From positions 62,001 to 126,000 of the forward strand of contig DASZBX010000148.1 of assembly GCA_035943635.1 (NCBI GenBank): a DNA stretch of 64,000 nt, read 5' to 3'. Under the pieces are notes generated by a model. The model was not told the DNA's origin. It searched no databases and saw only the letters and a list, made by a program, of their open reading frames with translations. This document shows, in pieces, positions 18,343-27,739 of the stretch. A program made the position numbers and the translations under genes. The stretch is from DASZBX01 sp035943635 (lineage in GTDB: Bacteria; Actinomycetota; Actinomycetes; Streptomycetales; Catenulisporaceae). The stretch's first letter is position 1. Every line of letters starts with the position of its first letter.

Positions 18343-21009
18343 TCAGGCCTCGGGCCGGACCCGGGCCGGCGGCTCGGCGTCCCGGATCAGGGTGGCCACC
18401 AGCGCGGTCCAGCCGGTCTGGTGCGCGGCGCCGAGCCCGGCGCCGGTGTCGCCGTGGAAGTACTCGTAGAACCACGGCCGCTCGGCCCAGCGCGGGTCGG
18501 TCTGGAACAGCTCGACGTCGCCGAGCACCGGGCGCCGGCCGGAGCGGCCGACCCGGAACAGTGCGATCAGGTCCTGGCGCATCCGTTGGACCAGGTCCCG
18601 GTTCTCGGCCCGGGCGTGGGTGCGCCGGGCCGCGTCGATCAGCAGGTAGTTGAGCGGGAACCAGACCGGGCCGCGCCAGTTGGAGTTCCCGCCGAACAGT
18701 CCGGAGGCGGACTCCCCGGGCTCGTAGTCGACCGTGGTCGGCGAGTCCGGCCGGGACTGGCCGACCAGGTCGGCGGTGAACGGGTGCTTCTGGTGGTACT
18801 TGGAGAGCGAGCGCAGGCCGTGCGGGGAGGAGAACTCGGCCGGGTCGGTCAGCCGGGCCCGGACCCGGTCCAGCTGCGCCTCGTCGACCAGGGAGAAGAT
18901 CAGCGTCTCGGCCGCGCCCCGGCGGGACATGGCTCGGGCGTACTCGGGCCGGCGGGTGGTGAACTCGTGCAGGTGCCGGGTGAACCGGGGCAGCCGCTGC
19001 AGGGTGGCCCGGTCCAGCCGGAGGGTGGCCAGCAGCGGGATCACCCCGACCATGGAACGCACCCGCATCACGGTCGGCGGGCGGCCGGGCTGGCTCAGCT
19101 GGTCGTAGAAGAACCCGTCCTGCTCGTCCCAGAGCCCGGATTCGTTGATCGCCACCGCGATGAACGCGTACTGCTCCATGAAGGTGACGGCCATCTCCTC
19201 GTAGATCGGCTCGTGCAGGGCCAGCTCCACCGAGATCTCCAGCATGCACAGGCTGAAGAAGGCCATCCAGCCGGTGCCGTCGGACTGTTCCAGCAGGCCC
19301 TCCACCGGCGGGTTGGACCGGTCGAACACGCCGATGTTGTCCAGGCCGAGGAATCCGCCCTCGAAGACGTCGTTCTCGCCCTCGTCCTTGCGGTTGATCC
19401 AGTAGGTGAAGTTCAGCAGGAGTTTGTGGAAGCAGGCGCGCAGGAACGAGTGGTCCCCGCCGTTGGCCCGGTACACCTTGAGCACGGCCCAGGCCAGCAC
19501 CGGCGGGTTGACGTCGTCGAAGTCCCACTCGTAGGCCGGGATCTGGCCGTTGGGCTTGAGGTAGCGCTGGGACAGGAAGGTGTAGAGCTGCTCTTTGGCG
19601 AAACCCGGGTCGATGTCGGCCATCGCGACGCAGTGGAAGGCCAGGTCCCAGGCGGCGAACCACGGGTACTCCCACGGGTCGGGCATCAGCAGGATGTCCC
19701 GGGCCCAGAAGTGCGACCAGCCGGCGTTGCGGTCGTGCCCGCGGTGCTCCGGCGGCAGCGGCTGAGCCGGGTCCCCGGCCCGCCAGCGGTGCACGTCGAA
19801 GTGGTAGTACTGCTTGGACCAGACCAGCCCGGCGTAGGCCTGGCGCATGATCCGGGCGTCCTCGGCCGGGTCGGCGCCGGCCGAGCCGGCGTGGTCCGGG
19901 TCGTACGCCGCGGCGGCCGGCGGCGTGACAGAGGGCTGCGGTCCGACCTCGCGGTAGAACTCGTCCGCCTCGGCCGAGCGCAGCGTATGCGTCTGCTGAT
20001 GATCAGGGAGCTGATCGGCCGGGCGGCCGGCGTCGGTCAGCCACAGTCGCAGCTTCCTGGTTTCGCCCGGGGCCAGGTCCAGGGTGTAGTGCAGGGCGCC
20101 CTTGGTGCCGGTCAGCCGGGGGTTCACGGTCGGCAGGCCGTGCACGACGTGGTCGTTGATGCCGTCCTTGACGTACTCCGCGGCGTTCTGGCCGCCGAAG
20201 AGCAGGACCGCGTTGGTCTCGTTCTCGCACAACAGCGCGTCCGGTTCGCCGCCGTCGGCGTCGAAGAGTTCGATGGTGCCGAAGTGCGGGTGGGTCGCCG
20301 ACAGCCGGCCGGGGGCGCCGGTCATGAACAGCTGCCCGTCGTCGACCGCGTCCTCGATGTCCGGCGCGCGGCCCCAGGACCACATGTTGCGCAGCCACAG
20401 GTGCGGCAACACGTGGAGCTCGGCCCGTTCCGGCCCGGCGTTCTCGACCGTGACGGTCAGCGCGTAGGCGTGCGGGTCCGCCTTGGCATATTCGGCCGTG
20501 ATGACGAAGTAGCGGTCCTCGTCGAACACCCCGGTCTCGACGAGTTCGAACTCTGGCTCGTGCTTGCCCCGGGCCGCGTTCTGCTCGCGCAGGGTGGTGT
20601 AGGGGAACTCAGCCTGCGGATAGTGGTAGCGCCAGGCCAGCCAGGAGCCGGTCGGGGTGGCGTCCTCGTACCACCAGTAGTCCTTGGCGTCCTCGCCGTG
20701 GTTGCCCTCGGCGTTGGCCAGGCCGAAGACCCGTTCTTTGAGGATCGGGTCCCGGCCGTTCCAGAAGGCCAGCGCGAAGCACCAGTCCTGGTTGAGGTTG
20801 GACAGCCCGGCCATGCCGTCCTCGCTCCAGCGGTAGCAGCGGGACCGGGCGTGGTCGAACGGGAAGTAGGCCCAGGCGTCGCCGTCGGCGCTGTAGTCCT
20901 CCCGGACCGTGCCCCAGGCGCGTTCCGACAGGTAGGGACCCCAGTCCCGCCATGCTTCCCGCCCGCTGTCCGCCTCGTCTAGGCGCCGTCGCTCCGCACT
21001 GGTTGACAT
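18343..21009 (-). CDS. GH63/MGH1-like glucosidase
   Basis: 888-residue cytoplasmic glycoside hydrolase. The C-terminal two thirds have the (alpha/alpha)6-barrel signatures of the GH63/mannosylglycerate-hydrolase type: WARDILLMPDPWEYPWFAAW, GQIPAYEWDFDDVNPPVLAW, EGGFLGLDNIGVFDRSN and, near the end, GNSNWRGPVWFPLNYLLI followed by WFYEYFHGDTG. The acidic residues in DFDDVNPP and the WRGPVW block are near the expected catalytic region. Substrate, probably a small alpha-glucoside or glucosylglycerate, is not determined. ATG 21009 follows TAGTCT ending 6 nt upstream, so leaderless. Separate from thiC, which lies upstream on the same strand. Confidence 0.85.
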   Translation of the reverse strand: MSTSAERRRLDEADSGREAWRDWGPYLSERAWGTVREDYSADGDAWAYFPFDHARSRCYRWSEDGMAGLSNLNQDWCFALAFWNGRDPILKERVFGLANAEGNHGEDAKDYWWYEDATPTGSWLAWRYHYPQAEFPYTTLREQNAARGKHEPEFELVETGVFDEDRYFVITAEYAKADPHAYALTVTVENAGPERAELHVLPHLWLRNMWSWGRAPDIEDAVDDGQLFMTGAPGRLSATHPHFGTIELFDADGGEPDALLCENETNAVLLFGGQNAAEYVKDGINDHVVHGLPTVNPRLTGTKGALHYTLDLAPGETRKLRLWLTDAGRPADQLPDHQQTHTLRSAEADEFYREVGPQPSVTPPAAAAYDPDHAGSAGADPAEDARIMRQAYAGLVWSKQYYHFDVHRWRAGDPAQPLPPEHRGHDRNAGWSHFWARDILLMPDPWEYPWFAAWDLAFHCVAMADIDPGFAKEQLYTFLSQRYLKPNGQIPAYEWDFDDVNPPVLAWAVLKVYRANGGDHSFLRACFHKLLLNFTYWINRKDEGENDVFEGGFLGLDNIGVFDRSNPPVEGLLEQSDGTGWMAFFSLCMLEISVELALHEPIYEEMAVTFMEQYAFIAVAINESGLWDEQDGFFYDQLSQPGRPPTVMRVRSMVGVIPLLATLRLDRATLQRLPRFTRHLHEFTTRRPEYARAMSRRGAAETLIFSLVDEAQLDRVRARLTDPAEFSSPHGLRSLSKYHQKHPFTADLVGQSRPDSPTTVDYEPGESASGLFGGNSNWRGPVWFPLNYLLIDAARRTHARAENRDLVQRMRQDLIALFRVGRSGRRPVLGDVELFQTDPRWAERPWFYEYFHGDTGAGLGAAHQTGWTALVATLIRDAEPPARVRPEA

Positions 21010-21064
21010 GCGGCAAGACTAGCGGTTCACCCTACGTACACAGGGCAGAAGCAACCGGACTTCA

Positions 21065-22570
<1,506 letters not shown>

Positions 22571-22582
22571 GAGTCCCACTAC

Positions 22583-22692
22583 TCCCTACGCCGGCATTAC
22601 CCGGACAGGTTCCTGCGGTCGGCGGCGCTCCGCCGTGCGTCACGCACGGCCAGCCGCCCTCTCAGCCCGGTTGCGCCCGAGCTCCCGCGTGG
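22583..22692 (-). promoter_or_regulatory. TPP (thi-box) riboswitch upstream of thiC
   Basis: On the minus strand the leader carries the conserved thi-box elements in order: GGGCGCAACCGGGCTGAGAG (its CTGAGAGGG block at 22657–22665), a variable GC-rich stem, then GACCGCAGGAACCTG and GTAATGCCGGCGTAGGGAG. The 3' part of the element runs directly into the thiC ribosome-binding site, implying that TPP binding blocks translation initiation. Confidence 0.95.
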
Positions 22693-22776
22693 TCGATAGG
22701 TGGCCGGCTGCTGCCGGGCCATCTAGACCATAGCGCGCCGGCCGACCCCTGCCAAAGGGCCGCCGGCCGCCGCTGA

Positions 22777-22989
22777 TCAGTATTCCCGCTTCTTCTGGAT
22801 CTGCTTCCGGCGGTATGCCGGGATGGACATCATGAACTTGTGGTACCCGTAGTAGAGCGCGCCGACGGCGACCGCGCCGACCGCGATGTACAGCAGCGAG
22901 CTGAAGAACCAGCCGACGATCGAGACGACCACCCAGCCCGCGACGACGACTCCGGCCACCGCGAGGAGGGCTTTCATGTAGAACGGCAT
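22777..22989 (-). CDS. small membrane protein of unknown function
   Basis: 70 residues: a first hydrophobic segment (about 5–29, KALLAVAGVVVAGWVVVSIV…), a second (about 31–48, LLYIAVGAVAVGALYYGYHK) and a strongly basic C-terminus (RRKQIQKKREY) that should stay cytoplasmic. Not recognised beyond this. ATG 22989 has no clear ribosome-binding site (GGGTCC upstream). A 10-bp palindrome CGATATATCG at 23088–23097 lies about 100 bp upstream and contains the only AT-rich patch, perhaps its promoter. Confidence 0.65.
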   Translation of the reverse strand: MPFYMKALLAVAGVVVAGWVVVSIVGWFFSSLLYIAVGAVAVGALYYGYHKFMMSIPAYRRKQIQKKREY

Positions 22990-23208
22990 GGCACGTTCCC
23001 GGACCCTTCATTGATGCTCTGCGGAACCGCCCTTTAGCGGTCCCGTCCAGTGAACGTCCGGGAGCTCCCCGTCGTTCCCCGAATCCACGATATATCGCGT
23101 TACCGGTTCCGCGCTACCCCCCGTGCCGGGACCGTTCGCGGGCCCGCCCCTCGGCCGGGGCGGGGCCGCGCAGATCGGCCGACCGGGGTCACCCCCGGAC
23201 AGCACTAG

Positions 23209-23238
23209 AGCCCGCTGGGCTCTTACCCCCAGCGGGCT
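23209..23238 (-). terminator. hairpin downstream of the MarR gene
   Basis: Eleven-base-pair perfect stem AGCCCGCTGGG / CCCAGCGGGCT with an 8-nt loop, 15 bp past the marR-type stop codon. It lacks a T-run but is the most stable structure in this gap. Confidence 0.7.
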
Positions 23239-23253
23239 GCACGAGAAGGCTGA

Positions 23254-23829
23254 TTAGGCCTTCTTGGCGCGGGCGGTCTTCTTGGCCGCCGGTGCTTTCT
23301 TCGCCGTCGACGTCTTCTTCGTCGCCGGCGCCTTCTTGGCCGTCTTACGGGCCGGTCGGGCGGCTGGAGCCTGCACGTCCGTCTTCTCTTCGGCGGCCGG
23401 GGCCACCGCGCTGAACGGCACCCGGCACTTCTCGAGAAGCTTGTGCAAGGTCTGCTGGTCGGCCTTGGTCAGCTGGGCGTTGAGGAGTTCCTCAACCTCC
23501 ACGACCTTCTTGTCGGCACGGCCTAGCAGGCGCTTGCCCGCGGGCGTGACAGTCGTCTCCATGGCGCGACCCTGACCGGGGACGGTGCGCCGCTCGATAA
23601 GACCCTTGACGGTCAGGTTTCCCAGAACCGTGGTCATCGTCTGCGGGGTCACCAGACACCGGCGGGCCAGCTCGGCCCCACTGATACCGGGCGTGTCAGC
23701 AATCACCAACAGCGCCGAGTACTGGGGGACGGTCAGGCCCATGGGGCGCAGTACCGCGTCTTTAGCTCCGGAGAGCTCTTGCTCAAGGCTCTTGACCAAG
23801 TGGCCGAGCCGGTCATCCACTGCTGTCAT
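23254..23829 (-). CDS. MarR-family regulator with lysine/alanine-rich histone-H1-like tail
   Basis: 191 residues. Residues about 1–140 form a MarR winged helix: GLTVPQYSALLVIADTPGIS, GAELARRCLVTPQTMTTVLG (recognition helix), IERRTVPGQGRAMETTVTPA. The last ~50 residues are unrelated low-complexity sequence of repeated KKAPA/KKT units ending KKAPAAKKTARAKKA, resembling eukaryotic H1 or the tails of actinobacterial HupS-type proteins. I chose ATG 23829 rather than the in-frame ATG 23841, because TATGAT (23837–23842) is a consensus −10 ending 7 nt before 23829 and would overlap the upstream ATG; the mRNA is then leaderless. Divergent from the small membrane protein gene at 23991. Confidence 0.9.
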   Translation of the reverse strand: MTAVDDRLGHLVKSLEQELSGAKDAVLRPMGLTVPQYSALLVIADTPGISGAELARRCLVTPQTMTTVLGNLTVKGLIERRTVPGQGRAMETTVTPAGKRLLGRADKKVVEVEELLNAQLTKADQQTLHKLLEKCRVPFSAVAPAAEEKTDVQAPAARPARKTAKKAPATKKTSTAKKAPAAKKTARAKKA

Positions 23830-23990
23830 AGCGTCGATCATATCCTGTGTCGCACATTTTGCCCGTTTTGAGGCGGACTCTGACGCGGATGGGTGATACG
23901 CAAGTCTCTGCGAGCGTCACCCAGGCCTATTGTGCAACAGCTTGCCACACCTTGTTGGCTGAAGTGGAGCACTTGCGGCAACATTCCGCC

Positions 23991-24371
23991 ATGAAGAAAT
24001 TTATTATCCGGGTGGCGGTCAACGCGCTGGCACTGTGGATCTCCGCGCTCGTACTCGGCGACCGGATCAGATTCAACGGCCACGGCATCCAGCTGTTCGA
24101 GACGATCCTGCTGGTAGCGCTGATTTTCGGCCTGGTCAACGCCTTTATCAAACCCATCGTGGACCTGCTCACCTTCCCAGCCAAGATCCTGACACTCGGC
24201 TTGTTCGCGTTCATCGTCAACGCTCTCATGCTCCTGCTCACTTCTAAGATTTCTGAGCATTTCGCCGTACAGTTCCACGTGGAGAACTTCGTGTCGGCGC
24301 TTCTCGGCTCGCTCATCATCACCGCGGTGACGATGGTGGTGCACGCCGTCCTGCCCAGCACGAAGAAGTGA
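23991..24371 (+). CDS. phage holin family 4-like (YvlD/DUF360-type) membrane protein
   Basis: 126 residues with four hydrophobic segments (about 4–22, 32–54, 58–80 and 100–122). The stretch IFGLVNAFIKPIVDLLTFPAKILTLGLFAFIVNALM matches the PF04020 family (superfamily name phage holin 4), which are chromosomally encoded membrane proteins of unknown role, not evidence of a prophage. Short NALALW and VNAF elements are conserved. ATG 23991 begins the homologous part; the frame is open further upstream without start signals. Divergently placed to the MarR gene. Confidence 0.8.
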   Translation: MKKFIIRVAVNALALWISALVLGDRIRFNGHGIQLFETILLVALIFGLVNAFIKPIVDLLTFPAKILTLGLFAFIVNALMLLLTSKISEHFAVQFHVENFVSALLGSLIITAVTMVVHAVLPSTKK

Positions 24372-24450
24372 GCAAGCACACACCGTTCCCGCCGCAAAGC
24401 CCTCATGCTCATGCGCCGCGCACGCTGGAAAAGCAGGACGGAGGGGTCTG

Positions 24451-25299
24451 GTGATCGGCGACGAAGTGGCCACCGTGCTCGGCAGCCCGGTCGTCGGCGT
24501 CACGGCGATGGGGACCGGCGCGGGCGGCGCCGGGACCTACCGGGTGGCGCTGCTGGCCGGGGGCAACGTGTTCGTGAAGGCCACCGGAGGACAGGACCCG
24601 TCGTTCCTGAGCGCCGAGGCGGCCGGACTGCGCTGGCTGCGCGAGGCCGACGGGGCGCCGGTGCCCGAGGTGCTCGGGCTGAGCGACACCCTGCTGGTGA
24701 CCTCGTGGATCACCCCCGGACGGCCCACCCGGGAGGCCGCAGAGGACTTCGGCCGCGCCCTGGCCACCACGCACGCCCGCGGCGCGCAGTCGTTCGGCGC
24801 CCCCTGGCCGGGCTTCGTCGGCGCGCTGCCGCTGCAGAACAGCGAGGAGGAGGAATGGCCCCGGTTCTATGTCCAGAACCGGATACTGCCCTACCTGCGG
24901 GCCGCGGTGGACCGCGGCGCGATCGACCCGGACGGGGCCCGCGCGGTCGAGGCGGTCTGCGCCCGGATCGAGGACCTGGCCGGGGAACCGGAGCTGCCGG
25001 CCCGCGTCCACGGCGACCTGTGGGACGGCAACATCCACTGGGACACCAGGGGCCGGGCCTGGCTGATCGACCCGGCCGCGCACGGCGGGCACCGGGAGAC
25101 CGACCTGGCCATGATGGCGCTGTTCCCGCCGCCCGACCTGGAGGCGATCATCGCCGCCTACGACGAGGTGCATCCGCTCGCCGACGACTGGCGGGAGCGG
25201 ATCAGCCTGCACCAGCTGCACCCGCTTCTGGTCCACGCGGTGTTGTTCGGCGCCTCCTACGGCGCGCAGGCCGCGGCCGCGGCCCGGATGTACCTCTGA
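24451..25299 (+). CDS. fructosamine kinase/aminoglycoside phosphotransferase-like kinase
   Basis: 282-residue kinase of the fructosamine-3-kinase branch of the APH fold, predicted to phosphorylate glycated amines for protein deglycation. Visible motifs: VFVKATGG (ATP-lysine region), SFLSAEAAGLRWLREA, the catalytic loop HGDLWDGNI (H187) and LIDPAAHGGHRETDLAMMAL (Mg-binding Asp). Length and the HGDLWxGN form favour fructosamine kinase over antibiotic phosphotransferases. GTG 24451 follows GGAGGGG at a good distance. 79 bp downstream of the holin-like gene on the same strand. Confidence 0.85.
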   Translation: MIGDEVATVLGSPVVGVTAMGTGAGGAGTYRVALLAGGNVFVKATGGQDPSFLSAEAAGLRWLREADGAPVPEVLGLSDTLLVTSWITPGRPTREAAEDFGRALATTHARGAQSFGAPWPGFVGALPLQNSEEEEWPRFYVQNRILPYLRAAVDRGAIDPDGARAVEAVCARIEDLAGEPELPARVHGDLWDGNIHWDTRGRAWLIDPAAHGGHRETDLAMMALFPPPDLEAIIAAYDEVHPLADDWRERISLHQLHPLLVHAVLFGASYGAQAAAAARMYL

Positions 25300-25765
25300 G
25301 TACGGGTTCTGAAACAATCCGGATCCGGCGGCCGGAATCCACCGTCCGGACCAGTACCCTGACTGGGCCGGGTGTCTTCGGGCTCGAATGAGCGAGGACT
25401 GTCACACCGGCCCGCGGCCCCGGCCGGGCCCGCCCGCGGGGGCGGGAACGGGCCGGAGAAAAATTCTCTCCCGGTTACTGCATCCGGCTATCGTCCATCA
25501 TGATCCGGACACCGCGTGACACTTCCAGCCGTAACGGTACCCACCTGGATGTAACCGTCCGTATCCGGCCGATTCCCGTCGGCTCACCGGCCGGCCGGAA
25601 GCGATCATGGTCCCCGGCCGACGGATCCGGCCGGCCGTTCCCGACTCGCGCGAACACGTACTAGGGTGGCCAGATGTCAGGCGCAAGCCACCAGCCGAGG
25701 CGCCCGGACGGCCCCGCCGGAAGAACGCCGCGCGGACCCGGGCGACCGGAAATGTGAGGACCCAG
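25300..25765. other. 466-bp gene-free stretch before the zinc-ribbon/peptidoglycan-binding gene
   Basis: No convincing ORF. It contains a weak AT-rich hairpin, GAGAA-AAA-TTCTC (25457–25469), and near its end TACTAGGGTGG upstream of the next gene, a possible −10 region. Codon statistics of the open frame running through it (from 25607) do not resemble the downstream protein. I see no riboswitch consensus. Confidence 0.5.
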
Positions 25766-26917
25766 GTGTACTACTGCAACTCTTGCGGCCAGACCGGTGA
25801 CGGCCGGTTCTGCCGTATGTGTGGCACGCCGCTCAGTCCCATCACCGAGCCGGCCCAGGCCCAGACCCCGCAGGTGTCCGCCGCCGCCGCGACCCAGCTG
25901 CTCGCGCCGCCGGCCGGGCCGGGGCCCGAGTACGACGCGCTGTTCCGCAGCGAGGACGGCAGCCACCGGTCCACGGACCGCACCCAGCTGCTGCCGCCGA
26001 CGCCGGTCTCGGTCGACTACCGGATGGCGCCGCCGGGGACTTCGGTGCTGCCCTCCTACGAATCCGCCCCCGGCCCGCAGCAGCCGCAGGACGGCTACCC
26101 GGCCCCGCACGAGTACGGCGGCGGCTCGGGCGGCTACCAGGACGGCTGGCCGCCGCAGACCGACGAGGACTCGGACAAGCCACACCGCGGCGTGATCTAC
26201 GGCACACTCGGCGCCGTGGCCGTGGCCGTGCTGGTGATCATCGGCCTGCTGTACTTCGGCACCCCGGGCCCGGCGGCCGGCGCGGCCGCGAACGGCGGCC
26301 AGGCCTCCGCGCCGGCCGCGCAGGAAAGCTCCGGCGCGAACCAGCTCGAACTGCCCTCGGGCCTGCCGGTGCCCACCACGACGCCGCCCGCCGCGGCCAC
26401 CACGCCGCCGGCCGCGCCGACCACCACCAAGGCGGCCACCCAGGCCCCGGCCGGGAACTCCAGCCTGCCGCTGTCCGAGGGCTCCACCGGCGCCCTGGTC
26501 AAGTACGTCCAGGAGCGGCTGCACCAGCTCGGCTTCTACAACGGCCCGGACAACAGCCAGTTCACCCAGGCCGTCGCGCTCGGCGTGCAGAGTTTCCAGG
26601 CCTCGGCCAAGGTCCAGGGCGATCCGGCCAGCGTGGTCGGCCGCTCGACCATGACCGCGCTGGTGTCGGCCGGTTCGCAGCCCACGCTGCGGGCCACCGG
26701 CGGCTTCGGCGGCGGCGGGGGCAACTCGGCGGCCGACGTCAAGCGGCTGCAGGAGGCGCTGAACTACGCGGAGAACGCCGGGCTGCAGCTGAGCGGCAAG
26801 TACGACGCGACCACCTGGACCCAGGTGGCCCGCTACCAGGCCTCGGTCGGCCTGCCGCCGACCGGCCAGGTCAACCAGGCCACCTGGGCCAAGCTCCAGT
26901 CCGGCACCCTGGCCTGA
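25766..26917 (+). CDS. zinc-ribbon membrane protein with two peptidoglycan-binding domains
   Basis: 383 residues. N-terminal zinc ribbon CNSCGQTGDGRFCRMC (C4, C7, C16, C19), a ~110-residue Pro/Gly/Gln-rich cytoplasmic linker, one membrane segment (about 140–163, LGAVAVAVLVIIGLLYFG), an Ala/Pro/Thr-rich wall-spanning linker, then two PG_binding_1 domains (LPLSEGSTGALVKYVQERLH, about 265–330; and SAADVKRLQEALNYAENAGL, about 335–383). So the protein couples a cytosolic zinc knuckle to the cell wall; a sensor or scaffold role is inference. GTG 25766 is chosen because GAGG sits 6 nt upstream and the ribbon starts immediately after; GTG 25754 is possible. Confidence 0.87.
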   Translation: MYYCNSCGQTGDGRFCRMCGTPLSPITEPAQAQTPQVSAAAATQLLAPPAGPGPEYDALFRSEDGSHRSTDRTQLLPPTPVSVDYRMAPPGTSVLPSYESAPGPQQPQDGYPAPHEYGGGSGGYQDGWPPQTDEDSDKPHRGVIYGTLGAVAVAVLVIIGLLYFGTPGPAAGAAANGGQASAPAAQESSGANQLELPSGLPVPTTTPPAAATTPPAAPTTTKAATQAPAGNSSLPLSEGSTGALVKYVQERLHQLGFYNGPDNSQFTQAVALGVQSFQASAKVQGDPASVVGRSTMTALVSAGSQPTLRATGGFGGGGGNSAADVKRLQEALNYAENAGLQLSGKYDATTWTQVARYQASVGLPPTGQVNQATWAKLQSGTLA

Positions 26918-27064
26918 GCCCGCACAGGGGCTTGCCCGGCCCGGCGGTGACGTCGGGACCGGTAGTCGGCGAGCAGATCGCCCGCATGAGCACAGCCGGA
27001 AGCCGCCGGGCGCCGCGAGGCGGTCCGGCGGCGGGCGGCCGGGCACCGAGCCCGGCCGGGCCGG

Positions 27065-27358
27065 TCAGAACCCGGCCTGTTCCAGCAACCGGTCCCGGTC
27101 GGACTGGTCCAGCGCGGTCCACCGGGTGGAGCGGATCGCGCCCTCCAGGGCCAGGAGGGTGTGGGTGCTCTCCTCCTCCGGGGTTTTGTCGGCGATCAGC
27201 CGCCAGACCGCGAGCGAGCCCTGCTGTTTGAGCTGTTCGAGCGTCCCGATCCCGACCGAGCGCAGCCGGTCGGAGAGTACCGGGCCGATGTTGACCGCGC
27301 GGTCCACCGGGGTGCCGCGGACCGGCCGGACCGGATTGCCTATGTGATCTGTCGACAT
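27065..27358 (-). CDS. TfoX C-terminal/helix-hairpin-helix domain protein
   Basis: 97 residues consisting almost entirely of a TfoX_C-type domain: VNIGPVLSDRLRSVGIGTLE, a helix-hairpin-helix-like turn (NIGP…LRSVGI), then WRLIADKTPEEES and LLALEGAIRSTRW. Stand-alone TfoX_C proteins are common in actinobacteria; no link to competence is implied. ATG 27358 is preferred over upstream GTG/ATG codons because GAGG precedes it by 6 nt. Confidence 0.8.
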   Translation of the reverse strand: MSTDHIGNPVRPVRGTPVDRAVNIGPVLSDRLRSVGIGTLEQLKQQGSLAVWRLIADKTPEEESTHTLLALEGAIRSTRWTALDQSDRDRLLEQAGF

Positions 27359-27739
27359 GCCCATCCTCACTGTTCGAGCTTCCTGGGCCGAGCCTGCCGC
27401 ACCCGGGCCGACCCGGCCATCCGGCTGGCCCTTGTGGTGGAATGCGGCCGGCCGGCCGCCTCATTCGGCCCTGGCGGCTTGACGCGGCCGGGCCCGGTCG
27501 GCGGCCGGCCGGCCCGGGTGCGGGTGAGACGGCGTGGTCGGCTCCGCCGGGCTCCTGTACGATCAATCCCCGGACGTACGGCCTCAGTACGTCCGACTAC
27601 CGAACGGACAGCCGGCGACTACCCGGCGCTGCAAGTACCCGCGGGTATATCTCAATCGTGTGTCAGACCACTCGCGAAGCCAGGCTCCCAACCTGCTCAG
27701 CAGTATCTTGGTACTTGCGTGGAACAGCAAGGAGAGGCT
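27359..27739. promoter_or_regulatory. divergent intergenic region with 9-bp perfect inverted repeat
   Basis: 381 bp between the TfoX_C gene and the J-domain gene. At 27571–27595 there is a perfect inverted repeat, CGGACGTAC / GTACGTCCG, around a 7-nt centre. Further on, TATATCTC (27644–27651) and TATCTTGG (27703–27710) are the only −10-like patches ahead of the J-domain gene, whose ribosome-binding site AAGGAGAGG is at 27729–27737. The repeat is a candidate operator. Confidence 0.5.

Noticed and set aside
23991..24371. Holin gene as evidence of a prophage.
   Set aside because: The phage-holin-4 superfamily name is historical; no endolysin, integrase or structural phage genes are nearby.
25300..25765. 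A ydaO-type (cyclic di-AMP) riboswitch ahead of the peptidoglycan-binding protein.
   Set aside because: The conserved core of that riboswitch is not recognisable here.
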